Shown here: one piece after another, positions 8,092 to 15,535 of the stretch
Layout of the letters: the number at the start of each line of letters is the position of its first letter
Position numbering within the stretch: the stretch's first letter is position 1
Assembly (NCBI GenBank): GCA_019117185.1
Contig: DXAF01000029.1
Location: 1 to 50,237 of the forward strand
Direction: 5' to 3'
Source of the DNA: Candidatus Limosilactobacillus intestinipullorum
GTDB taxonomy: Bacteria > Bacillota > Bacilli > Lactobacillales > Lactobacillaceae
DNA length: 50,237 nt
Made by a program: the position numbers and the translations under genes
The notes under the pieces: generated by a model
Told to the model about the DNA's origin: nothing
What the model saw: the letters and a program-made list of their open reading frames with translations, nothing else
Database searches by the model: none

Positions 8092-8898
8092 GTGGAAGAA
8101 AAAGATTCGTTACGCTACAGCATTCTGGCCAGTGGGAGCACTGGCAATGTTACTTACCTTGAAACCAACCACCACCGGATCCTGATCGATGCCGGTCTCA
8201 GTGGCAAAAAGATTGCGGGGTTAATGAGTAAGATTAACCGATCGCTTGCGGACGTCGAGGCCATCTTTGTGACCCACGAACACAGTGACCACTGTCATGG
8301 GGTTGGTGTCCTGGCCCGCCGGTACGGGATGGCGGTGTATGCCAACGAAGGGACCTGGCAAGCGATGGCGAATAAAGTTGGTAAGATTCCAGAGGAGCAA
8401 AAGTTCTTGCTGGCACCGAATAGTGTCAAGACGTTTGGCGATATGGATATTGAAAGTTTTAGCGTGTCCCATGATGCGGCACAACCCCAGTTCTATCAAG
8501 TGCACCATAACAACAAGACCTTCTGTGTTCTGACGGATACCGGCTATGTTTCGGACCGGGTTGCGGGAACCATCCGGGATGCGGATGCCTACTTAATGGA
8601 ATGTAACCATGATACGGAGATGTTGCGGATGGGTCCGTACTCATGGCCATTAAAGCAGCGGATCCTGGGCGATGAAGGCCACCTTTCAAATGAAGAAGGG
8701 GCGGATGCATTGATGGACGTGGTCGGCCGGCGGACCAAGGAGGTCTTTCTTGGCCACCGTAGTCAGCATAATAACATGCGTTCGTTAGCCCACCTGACCG
8801 TGGCTAGTATGATGAAGCAACATGACTTTGGTGTCGACCAGGACTTTCAACTGGTGGATGCTGAACCGGAACAGCCCAGCAAATTAATGGTCCTATAA
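8092..8898 (+). CDS. walJ: Metallo-beta-lactamase-fold hydrolase WalJ (YycJ)
   Basis: 268 aa cytoplasmic protein with the metal-binding signature THEHSDHCHG, the preceding ILIDAGLSGKK strand, a later DTGY aspartate and a C-terminal LGHRSQHNN. Family members are MBL-fold hydrolases, with DNA exonuclease activity reported for some. Start GTG at 8092 after AAGGAG. It is the last gene of the wal operon; htrA follows after 70 bp with its own RBS. Confidence 0.93.
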   Translation: MEEKDSLRYSILASGSTGNVTYLETNHHRILIDAGLSGKKIAGLMSKINRSLADVEAIFVTHEHSDHCHGVGVLARRYGMAVYANEGTWQAMANKVGKIPEEQKFLLAPNSVKTFGDMDIESFSVSHDAAQPQFYQVHHNNKTFCVLTDTGYVSDRVAGTIRDADAYLMECNHDTEMLRMGPYSWPLKQRILGDEGHLSNEEGADALMDVVGRRTKEVFLGHRSQHNNMRSLAHLTVASMMKQHDFGVDQDFQLVDAEPEQPSKLMVL

Positions 8899-8968
8899 CG
8901 GTAATTTCAAACCTTTTTCACAACTGTACGGTATGTTAAACAGGAAGAATAGTTTGGAGGGATGAGTA

Positions 8969-10243
8969 ATGAATGGTGATCAACCACGACGCAACCGTTT
9001 TTGGTTAAAAGTGGCAGTAGTGGGATTAGTTGCCGGTTTAGTTGGGGGCGGGCTTGCCCTGGGTGCTAATGGTGTAATCCAGCACTACCGCGAGACAGCC
9101 GCAACTAAGGTGCCAAGTGGTTCCAATCGTTCTGGTGGGACCAAGGTCAATGGCAATAAGGCCGATTTAAACACTGAATCAACGAAGGCGTACGATTCAA
9201 TTCAGGGCGCTGTCGTCAGTGTGATTAACAAGCAAAAGGTTCAGCAAAGCGACGGGATGGTGGGGCCATTTGGCATCGTTATCCCTGGCGAAGGCGACTC
9301 ATCAAGTAGTAAGAACAGCGGTAAGTTACAAACTGCGAGTGAAGGTTCCGGGGTAATTTACAAGAAGTCTGGCAATAGCGCCTACGTGGTCACTAATAAC
9401 CACGTGGTTTCAGGGTCTAACGCCTTACAGATCATCCTGAGCAGTGGTAAAAAAGTTAACGCCCAGCTCGTGGGTTCGGATGCCGCCACTGACTTAGCGG
9501 TGCTAAAGATCAATTCGGCGGACGTCAAGACCGTTGCTTCCTTTGGTAACTCCAACTCGATTAAGGCCGGTCAGGACGTCTTGGCAATTGGTTCACCGAT
9601 GGGGAGCGAGTACGCGAACACGGTAACCCGGGGAATTATTTCCGCAACCAACCGGACCCTTAAAGCCGGGACGGACGGGACGCTGACGTCGGTTATCCAA
9701 ACGGATGCCGCCATCAACTCCGGTAATTCTGGTGGCCCATTGATTAACATGGCGGGCCAGGTAATCGGGATTAACTCAATGAAGCTCTCGTCTAACACCG
9801 ATGGTTCCTCAATCGAAGGGATGGGCTTTGCCATTCCAAGTAATGAAGTGGTCAGCATCATCAACCAGCTGATCAAGAAGGGGAGCATTGAACGACCAGC
9901 ACTGGGACTGGGGATGGTGGACCTAAGCAACATCTCCGCTGACCAGCAAAAGACGATCTTGAAGTTACCAACGAGTGTCTCTAAAGGGGTCGTGGTTGCG
10001 CAGGTCGCTGATGGTTCCGCGGCTGATAACGCGGGAATCAAGAAGTATGACGTGATCACTAAACTTGGCGACACTAAGGTTGACGACACGGGTGAATTGC
10101 GGGCGGCCTTGTACAAGTACAAGGTTGGTGACACGACGAAGGTTACCCTTTACCGCAATGGCCACCAGCAAACGGTGACCGTCCACTTGACCAAGGCGGC
10201 CGCCAGCGACGACAACAGTCAACAAGAGCAAGCGGGCGAATAG
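8969..10243 (+). CDS. htrA: Membrane-anchored serine protease HtrA (DegP/Do-like)
   Basis: 424 aa. One N-terminal TM segment (about 13-33), a low-complexity linker, a trypsin-like domain with the catalytic triad H145 (TNNHVV), D175 (AATDLAVL) and S254 (GNSGGPL), and one C-terminal PDZ domain (about 310-405). HtrA degrades misfolded exported proteins and tunes surface protein processing. ATG 8969 follows GGAGGGATGAGTA. It lies directly downstream of the wal operon, the usual lactobacillus position, and is followed by a structured repeat. Confidence 0.96.
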   Translation: MNGDQPRRNRFWLKVAVVGLVAGLVGGGLALGANGVIQHYRETAATKVPSGSNRSGGTKVNGNKADLNTESTKAYDSIQGAVVSVINKQKVQQSDGMVGPFGIVIPGEGDSSSSKNSGKLQTASEGSGVIYKKSGNSAYVVTNNHVVSGSNALQIILSSGKKVNAQLVGSDAATDLAVLKINSADVKTVASFGNSNSIKAGQDVLAIGSPMGSEYANTVTRGIISATNRTLKAGTDGTLTSVIQTDAAINSGNSGGPLINMAGQVIGINSMKLSSNTDGSSIEGMGFAIPSNEVVSIINQLIKKGSIERPALGLGMVDLSNISADQQKTILKLPTSVSKGVVVAQVADGSAADNAGIKKYDVITKLGDTKVDDTGELRAALYKYKVGDTTKVTLYRNGHQQTVTVHLTKAAASDDNSQQEQAGE

Positions 10244-10274
10244 CCAACGATAACTTAAATAGGTACCTAAAGAG

Positions 10275-10455
10275 AGAGACAGAACGAGCTTGCTAGTTCG
10301 TCTTGTGAAGCGCAGCAAGCCGGTCGGGAACTCCCGTCGACACGTAGCTAGCCTTTAGGAAGCACAAAGAGGGATCTAGCGTTCGGAATCCGGACGCTAG
10401 ATCCCTTTTGTATACTGCGTTGTAGCATTTTGCTCTTTATAGGGGACATTCCCTC
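10275..10455 (+). repeat. Structured intergenic repeat, copy R1
   Basis: Begins shortly after the htrA stop with GAGACAGAACGAGCTTGCTAG, continues to an outer CACAAAGAGG arm and a central hairpin built on ATCTAGCGTTCGG / CCGGACGCTAGAT, then TACTGCG and TGTAGCATTTTGCTCTTTAT. The same order recurs in six other places in this window. The gap 10244-10564 is otherwise empty of coding signal; a TAAAAT -10-like box precedes the next gene. Confidence 0.85.
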
Positions 10456-10564
10456 CTTTGGACTTTTTATCGGCCAGCTGGGGTCCACTACTACTTATCA
10501 ATGGGGGTTACCGGTGGCTTAGTGGTAAAATAGTTTTAGTATTTTTGATTGGATGGTGACAAAA

Positions 10565-11062
10565 ATGAATAATCGGCAATTTAAATACCCAGATACCAAG
10601 GCCTATGACTTTGTGGTTTCCCGACTCAAAGAGCGGGGGGTTAACCTCGATGACCTGGCAACGATCATTTACCAATCACAGCGGGAATTCGAACCAAGCC
10701 TGACGATGGAACGGGTCCAAGAATACCTTCAAGATGCCCTCCACAAGCGGGAGTTGCTGAACAACGCAATGGTAATGCTGGAGCTTGACCGGCTGGTTGA
10801 ACGCGGCCAGGTTGCTGAGCCGCTTTCCAGTATTATTAAAAATGACGCTGGTGTTTTTGGCGTCGATGAGACCTTGGCGCTCCAGATTGCCAATATTTAC
10901 GGTACGATCGGGACAACCAATTTTGGCTACTTTGACCGGGTTAAGAAGGGGATCATTGCCAAGTTCGACCACGACCAGGGTCACGTCAATACCTTTATCG
11001 ACGACCTCTTGGCGGCGATTGTGGCGGCAGTCTCGGGTAAGATTGCCCATAAGTATGCTTAA
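10565..11062 (+). CDS. Phosphatidylglycerophosphatase A-family protein
   Basis: 165 aa soluble protein resembling the PgpA/YutG family, which dephosphorylates phosphatidylglycerophosphate to phosphatidylglycerol; Gram-positive members are small alpha-helical proteins. Visible family-like blocks are SIIKNDAGVFGVDETLALQI, TNFGYFDRVKKGIIAKFD, and a C-terminal DLLAAIVAAVSGKIAHKY. I start it at ATG 10565 because GGATGGTG lies about 8 nt upstream; an in-frame ATG at 10553 overlaps that RBS. It is single-cistron with its own terminator. Confidence 0.75.
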   Translation: MNNRQFKYPDTKAYDFVVSRLKERGVNLDDLATIIYQSQREFEPSLTMERVQEYLQDALHKRELLNNAMVMLELDRLVERGQVAEPLSSIIKNDAGVFGVDETLALQIANIYGTIGTTNFGYFDRVKKGIIAKFDHDQGHVNTFIDDLLAAIVAAVSGKIAHKYA

Positions 11063-11076
11063 ACTAAGTGAATAGG

Positions 11077-11105
11077 AGGGGGGAGTTATGACCTAACTCC
11101 TCTTT
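11077..11105 (+). terminator. Terminator after the PgpA-like gene
   Basis: GGAGTTA (about 11081-11088) pairs with TAACTCC (11094-11100) around a TGACC loop and is followed by TCTTT. T-tract is short. Confidence 0.6.
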
Positions 11106-11190
11106 ATGCTTCTTACAGGCGTACTGCGCGTCAACTGGGTGCGGGGAGAATCATCAGCCTTGTTTAGCCGAATACTACATAGTAATCGCG

Positions 11191-11250
11191 GAAAAAAAGC
11201 GTGCTCCTAGTGTCTTATCCTAGCCATACGGAGCACGCCGATGCTTTTTT
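11191..11250. terminator. Bidirectional terminator-like hairpin in the 11.1-11.8 kb intergenic region
   Basis: A-run 11192-11198, GCGTGCTCC (11199-11207), 22-nt loop, GGAGCACGC (11230-11238), then GCTTTTTT to 11250. A-run and T-run on opposite sides would let it stop transcription from either direction. It separates the PgpA-like gene from the DnaA-box region. Confidence 0.6.
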
Positions 11251-11478
11251 CCAGCTTCACGTTTTAAGAAAACATGAAAGCACTGTGCACAACTAGGTCC
11301 ACAAATTAGTGGGGATAGTTGGTGGTGGTACGTAAAATCAGCTCCTTTATATTTTTAAAAGCGAATAATCTCGCAGTTAAAAATGGTTAATATTCATTAG
11401 GCCACGGTAAGTTGCCTAAACACCACGAGCCGTGTTATTTTAGGGAAGAAATATGAAAAGTAACCAGCAGCTTTTTTC

Positions 11479-11811
11479 TGTGGATAAGTAGGTGGAAAAC
11501 TTGTTGGTAAATTGTTAATAATTTAAAAATGCCGGTATAACGCCTTTTGTTAGCTTTGAAAGTTATCCACAGGCAAGGGGCGTACCAGTGGATAAGTGGA
11601 TAATGTGACAAGTCCCCCACCCTTAAACGTCGATATATCGGCATTTATCGTGGGACGACACGAACGGCTGTTTTTGTGGATAACTGTGGATAAGTCGGCT
11701 CTCAGAAAACGGTTTTATTAAAAAAATAAAAGCGAACATTCGGGGATTAGGGACTAGTTATCAACTGCCTGTGGATAACTTTGTGGATAATTTGTGGAAA
11801 GTAGTGGATAT
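11479..11811. promoter_or_regulatory. DnaA-box cluster upstream of rlmH
   Basis: Six exact copies of the 9-mer TGTGGATAA / TTATCCACA: 11479-11487, 11675-11683, 11685-11693, 11770-11778 and 11782-11790 in one orientation, 11563-11571 in the other. Two overlapping one-mismatch boxes AGTGGATAA lie at 11587-11595 and 11595-11603, and a weaker TGTGGAAAG at 11793. AT-rich stretches lie between (about 11510-11530 and 11712-11733, the latter with TTTTATTAAAAAAATAAAA). The spacing and box density are what one expects at an origin or a DnaA-controlled promoter. dnaA and dnaN are not in the window. Confidence 0.8.
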
Positions 11812-11812
11812 C

Positions 11813-12292
11813 TTGAATATCAAAATTATTGGTGTTGGAAAATTAAAGGAAAAGTACTTCAAAGCGGGGATCGCGGAATACCAGAAACGCCTCAGCCGGT
11901 TCTGTAAATTCCAAATTGTCGAGGTTCCTGACGAAAAAGCACCCGAGTCGTTAAGTCAGGCCGAAATGGACGAGGTCATGGCTAAGGAGGGTGAACGCAT
12001 CCTTGGCAAGATTAAGGACCGGGAGTACGTTTACGCACTGGCCATCAAGGGGAAGGAACGGACTTCCGAGGAGTTTGCCAAGGAGATTAACCAGTTAACA
12101 ACCTATGGGCACAGCGACATCACCTTTGTTATTGGCGGTTCGTTGGGGTTGAGTCCGGCGGTGCTAAAGCGGGCCGATACCCAGATTTCTTTTGGTCGCT
12201 TTACTCTGCCGCACCAGCTGATGCGGTTAGTGTTGAGTGAGCAAATTTACCGGGCCTTCACCATTATTAATGGCCTGCCGTATCACAAGTAG
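11813..12292 (+). CDS. rlmH: 23S rRNA pseudouridine-1915 N3-methyltransferase RlmH
   Basis: 159 aa SPOUT methyltransferase acting on m3-pseudouridine 1915 in helix 69 of 23S rRNA. The C-terminal knot region is clear: [17 protein letters not shown], then [20 protein letters not shown] and the terminal YHK. The family N-terminus is [15 protein letters not shown], so I choose the TTG at 11813, giving the standard length. The frame stays open to a GTG at 11771, but that extension runs through DnaA boxes and has no family counterpart. No strong SD precedes the TTG. Its promoter must lie within the DnaA-box cluster. Confidence 0.93.
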   Translation: MNIKIIGVGKLKEKYFKAGIAEYQKRLSRFCKFQIVEVPDEKAPESLSQAEMDEVMAKEGERILGKIKDREYVYALAIKGKERTSEEFAKEINQLTTYGHSDITFVIGGSLGLSPAVLKRADTQISFGRFTLPHQLMRLVLSEQIYRAFTIINGLPYHK

Positions 12293-12371
12293 TAGCTGCA
12301 TAATAAGTAACGCCACCTTACGGGGAGACTATGCTAGAAGCGTAACCTATGAACGGATGGAGGAACTTAAT

Positions 12372-12908
12372 ATGAAGAATGTAGCAATTATTGTGGGTAG
12401 CGTGCGGCCTAACCGGCGAAGCGCCCAAGTGGCCGACTGGTTACGCAGCCAGCTATTGAAGAGCAGCAGTGTTCATTTTGAAACGATTGACTTGCAGACG
12501 GTCAACCTGCCGATGATGGATGAACCACACATTCCATTTACTGGCCTGTATACCCACGCCAAGACGCGGCGGTGGAGTCGCTTAATCCAATCGTACGATG
12601 GCTTCATTTTTGTTTTTCCACAATACAATTGGGGCTATCCGGCGGTGCTGAAAAACGCGATTGACTACCTGGCAAAGGAATGGCAGGGAAAGCCGGTTAG
12701 CTTGGTCAGCTTTGGTGGTCATGGTGGTGGCCAGGCCCAGATTGCAATGCGGTTAGTGGTAACTGGGCTGAAGATGAGACAGTTGGCGGTTAACCCGCAG
12801 ATTGACTTGATGCCAAATGACTCAGTGGCCACGGCTGACCACCGTCTACACACCCACGATGGTGAGGCGGCGTTGCTCCGGGCCGAATTTGAGAACGTTT
12901 TGAAGTAA
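12372..12908 (+). CDS. NADPH-dependent FMN reductase-family flavoprotein
   Basis: 178 aa flavodoxin-fold protein. The N-terminal strand and phosphate loop VAIIVGSVRPNRRS, the FPQYNWGYPAVLKNAIDYL block and SFGGHGGGQA (about residues 113-122) are typical of the NADPH:FMN reductase / quinone reductase family (COG0431). Cytoplasmic FMN or quinone reduction is the likely role; substrate unknown. Start ATG 12372 with GGAGG 8 nt upstream. It lies 79 bp after rlmH and is followed by a terminator. Confidence 0.85.
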   Translation: MKNVAIIVGSVRPNRRSAQVADWLRSQLLKSSSVHFETIDLQTVNLPMMDEPHIPFTGLYTHAKTRRWSRLIQSYDGFIFVFPQYNWGYPAVLKNAIDYLAKEWQGKPVSLVSFGGHGGGQAQIAMRLVVTGLKMRQLAVNPQIDLMPNDSVATADHRLHTHDGEAALLRAEFENVLK

Positions 12909-12933
12909 TTTTAACTATTTCACAAGTATAATT

Positions 12934-12973
12934 AGCGGCTGGTGCCTGTCAGTGGGGCGCCACCGCTTTTTAT
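12934..12973 (+). terminator. Terminator after the FMN reductase gene
   Basis: AGCGGCTGGTGCC pairs with GGCGCCACCGCT (with one bulge) and runs into TTTTTAT. Confidence 0.8.
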
Positions 12974-12974
12974 T

Positions 12975-12989
12975 TCACAAAGTTTGTGA
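12975..12989. promoter_or_regulatory. Perfect palindrome upstream of the alcohol dehydrogenase
   Basis: TCACAAAGTTTGTGA is a perfect 7+1+7 inverted repeat. Related TTCACAA or TTGTGAA words occur nearby at about 12919-12925 and 13078-13084, the latter inside the promoter spacer. An operator is plausible; the regulator is unknown. Confidence 0.45.
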
Positions 12990-13070
12990 TAAAAAATGAT
13001 AATTGATGGTGAATTACGTTAAAATTTGCTTCAAAAAGCGATAAATCAACGAAATTAGTTAGTGAATAAG

Positions 13071-13099
13071 TTGCAATTTTGTGAAAAATATGAAATTAT
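13071..13099 (+). promoter_or_regulatory. Promoter of the iron-type alcohol dehydrogenase
   Basis: -35 TTGCAA (13071-13076), 17-bp spacer containing TTGTGAA, -10 AATTAT (13094-13099). The half-site TTGTGAA matches one half of the Rex redox-repressor consensus, but the second half is not conserved. Confidence 0.5.
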
Positions 13100-13141
13100 G
13101 GGAAACGTTATTAAAGTAAGAACAGAAAGAGGTTGTTAATA

Positions 13142-14314
13142 ATGGAACGTCAATTTGATTTTCTGATGCCAAGCGTTAACTTCTTCGGCCCTGGGGTCAT
13201 CGAAAAGATCGGTGACCGGGCGAAGATGCTTAACATGCACAAGGTTTTGGTGGTAACTGGTGGCCACATCGGAAAGATCAAGAACGGCCCAGTGGACCAA
13301 ACCTTAGCTTCATTGAAAAAGGCGGGCGTGGAATACGTCGTCTTTGATGGTGCGGAAGAAAACCCAAAGATCCGTGACATCAAGAAGGGTAAGCAAATTT
13401 ACCTGGATAATAACTGTGACAGCATCATCACAGTTGGTGGGGGATCTGCCCATGACTGTGGTAAGGGGATCGGAATTATCTTGACCAACGGTGATGACAT
13501 CACCAAGTTGGCGGGGATTGAAACCCTGGACAAGCCACTGCCACCACTGATGGCGGTTAATACGACTGCTGGGACGGGCTCCGAATTGACCCGCCACGCC
13601 GTTATTACTAACGAAGACACCCACCTGAAGTTTGTGGTGGTTTCATGGCGGAACATTCCATTGGTATCATTTAACGACCCAATGCTGATGTTGGACATCC
13701 CACAAGCTACGACGGCGGCAACTGGTTTGGACGCTTACGTTCAAGCGGTGGAACCATTCGTTTCCGTTGACCACAACGACATCACGGACAGCCAATGTGA
13801 AAAGGCTATTAAGCTGATTCAAAAGTACCTGCCAGAAGCCGTTGCCAATGGTCACAACGTTGAAGCTCGGACCAAGATGGTTGAAGGAGAAATGCTTGCT
13901 GGGATGGCCTTTAACAACGCTAACCTTGGTTACGTCCACGCTATGGCCCACCAACTGGGTGGTCAATATGACGCTCCTCACGGTGTCTGCTGTGCATTGA
14001 TGCTGCCAGTGGTTGAAGAATGGAACATTATCGCCTGCCCAGACCGGTTTGCTAAGTTGGCTGAAATCATGGGTTACGACACAACTGGCATGACGACGAT
14101 GGAAGCAGCCCACAAGTCTATTGATGGGATGCGTGAACTGGCTAAGTCAATTGGTATTCCAGACTCCATCAAGGCCATTGGCGCTAAGCCAGAAGACTTT
14201 GAATTGATGGCTGAAAATGCCCTCAAGGACGGTAACGCCTTCTCCAACCCACGGAAGGGGACTAAGGAAGAAGTTGTTAAGCTCTTCCAAAAGGCTTACG
14301 ATGGCATTTACTAA
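13142..14314 (+). CDS. Iron-containing alcohol dehydrogenase, 1,3-propanediol dehydrogenase type
   Basis: 390 aa group III dehydrogenase. The NAD-binding GGGSAHDCGKG (about 100-110), TTAGTGSELTRHAVI and the metal region HAMAHQLGGQYDAPHG (H266, H270, H280) are clear. It closely resembles the lactobacillus enzyme that reduces 3-hydroxypropionaldehyde to 1,3-propanediol, recycling NADH in heterofermenters. D197 is followed by Q201 (GLDAYVQAVE) where most family members have Asp-x3-His; I recall the same Gln in lactobacillus homologues, so it may be a subgroup trait. ATG 13142 follows AGAGG at about 9 nt. Codon use looks like that of a highly expressed gene. Confidence 0.88.
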   Translation: MERQFDFLMPSVNFFGPGVIEKIGDRAKMLNMHKVLVVTGGHIGKIKNGPVDQTLASLKKAGVEYVVFDGAEENPKIRDIKKGKQIYLDNNCDSIITVGGGSAHDCGKGIGIILTNGDDITKLAGIETLDKPLPPLMAVNTTAGTGSELTRHAVITNEDTHLKFVVVSWRNIPLVSFNDPMLMLDIPQATTAATGLDAYVQAVEPFVSVDHNDITDSQCEKAIKLIQKYLPEAVANGHNVEARTKMVEGEMLAGMAFNNANLGYVHAMAHQLGGQYDAPHGVCCALMLPVVEEWNIIACPDRFAKLAEIMGYDTTGMTTMEAAHKSIDGMRELAKSIGIPDSIKAIGAKPEDFELMAENALKDGNAFSNPRKGTKEEVVKLFQKAYDGIY

Positions 14315-14324
14315 TCATAAGAAC

Positions 14325-14360
14325 AAAGCGGCGACTTCTTCGTGAAGCCGCTTTCTTTTT
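14325..14360 (+). terminator. Terminator after the alcohol dehydrogenase
   Basis: AAAGCGGC (14325-14332) pairs with GCCGCTTT (14347-14354), with an inner CTTC/GAAG extension, then CTTTTT. Confidence 0.85.
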
Positions 14361-14419
14361 GTAACTGACCGGTGTAAACTAAGTGTGTATTTATAAACAA
14401 TTTTGGAGGAGATGTCTTT

Positions 14420-15472
14420 ATGAAGAAGCTACGACAGTTGTGCTTTGCCCTGCTGGCGGCTATTAGCTTGGGCGGACTGATCGGCATGGCTGGTGCTTAT
14501 GCTAAGCAGACCAAGGCAAGTGCCGATAGCCAACAGTTCAAGGGGAAGACCTTGAAAGTAGTTACGACGTCGGATGCTTACAAGCCATTATTTAATAAGT
14601 TCAGTAAGCAAACCGGTGCTAAGGTTAAATTTATGTCGATGTCGTCAGGGGAAGTTTTGGCCCGGATGAAGGCCGATAAAAGTGCTAAACCGATGGCGGA
14701 CCTGTGGTTTGGGGGCGGAATTGATGCCTTCATGCAGGCCAAGAATGACCACCTGCTGGCTAAGGACAATTCAGCAGCCGTCAAAAAGATTAGCACCAAG
14801 TACCGTGATCCTGATGGTTACTGGCTTTCTAAGGGGCTAACCGTTGGTGGCTTGGTCGTCAACAAGAAGGTCCTCAAGGATAAGCACTTATCGATGCCAA
14901 CCAGTTGGAATGACCTTACTAAGCCGGAATACAAGGGTGAAATTATGATGAGTGACCCGGCGGTTTCCGGGACCTCCTACGCAATTGTCGAGGGCCTCTT
15001 AGACCAAAAGGGGAACAAAACTGGTTGGGCTTACTGGAAGAAGGTTAACAATAATGTCTCCTTCTACAGTAAGCGTGGTAAGGATCCCCAAGAAAAGGTT
15101 TCTTCTGGTGAATTTGCTATCGGTCTGATTCCGGTTGACCAAATGGCCTTCAAGGCGGCTAAGCAAAACGACCTGAAAGTAATCTACCCATCGGATGGTG
15201 TTCCGTGGGTTCCAGAAGGGGTTGCGATCTTTAAGAACGCCCCTGGTCAAAAGGTTGCCAAGGCATTTATCAACTTCATGCTCGAACCAGCTAACATGAA
15301 GGAACTGGCTAAGATTGACGGTAAGGATACCGACCAGATCATCATGCCCGGTGTTAAGGGGTTAGACCTGGGCTTGAAGAAGTCGGATCTGATTAAAGAA
15401 AACCTCGCCAACTTTGGTAGCAACCGGCAGGCGGTCCTCGATAAGTGGGCAGCCATGGTTGGCAATAAGTAA
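14420..15472 (+). CDS. ABC transporter substrate-binding protein (Fe3+ / phosphonate-type family)
   Basis: 350 aa exported binding protein of the AfuA/FbpA-like family (COG1840), whose members bind ferric iron, 2-aminoethylphosphonate or related ligands. The core starts with LKVVTTSDAYKPLFNKFSKQTG and includes DLWFGGG, DPAVSGTSYA and VPWVPEGVAIFKNA. The N-terminal signal (about 1-28) ends with AYA, a type I cleavage site. No lipobox cysteine is present (the only early Cys is residue 8, before the hydrophobic core), unusual for a Gram-positive binding protein that must stay at the cell surface. ATG 14420 follows TTTTGGAGGAG. Substrate cannot be assigned. Confidence 0.82.
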   Translation: MKKLRQLCFALLAAISLGGLIGMAGAYAKQTKASADSQQFKGKTLKVVTTSDAYKPLFNKFSKQTGAKVKFMSMSSGEVLARMKADKSAKPMADLWFGGGIDAFMQAKNDHLLAKDNSAAVKKISTKYRDPDGYWLSKGLTVGGLVVNKKVLKDKHLSMPTSWNDLTKPEYKGEIMMSDPAVSGTSYAIVEGLLDQKGNKTGWAYWKKVNNNVSFYSKRGKDPQEKVSSGEFAIGLIPVDQMAFKAAKQNDLKVIYPSDGVPWVPEGVAIFKNAPGQKVAKAFINFMLEPANMKELAKIDGKDTDQIIMPGVKGLDLGLKKSDLIKENLANFGSNRQAVLDKWAAMVGNK

Positions 15473-15482
15473 AAATAACTGT

Positions 15483-15519
15483 GGGGCGCGATCATTTTTA
15501 ATCACGCCTCATTTTTTGT
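15483..15519 (+). terminator. Intra-operon terminator between binding protein and permease
   Basis: GGGGCGCGAT pairs with ATCACGCCTC (one mismatch), followed by ATTTTTTG. Partial termination here would make the binding protein more abundant than the membrane components, a common arrangement in importer operons. Confidence 0.7.
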
Positions 15520-15535
15520 TAAGAAAGGGGGATTA

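Noticed and set aside
11771..11812. N-terminal extension of rlmH from GTG 11771
   Set aside because: The extra 14 residues have no family counterpart and are translated from DnaA boxes; the TTG at 11813 gives the standard 159 aa.
11063..11812. Calling this region the chromosomal oriC outright
   Set aside because: Box density fits, but dnaA/dnaN are absent from the window and lactobacillus oriC is known at dnaA; kept as a finding instead.
13071..13100. Full Rex operator in the dehydrogenase promoter
   Set aside because: Only the left half TTGTGAA matches; the right half ATGAAATT does not fit TTCACAA.
14424..14520. Lipoprotein signal on the ABC binding protein
   Set aside because: The only cysteine (residue 8) lies before the hydrophobic core, not after it, so no lipobox.
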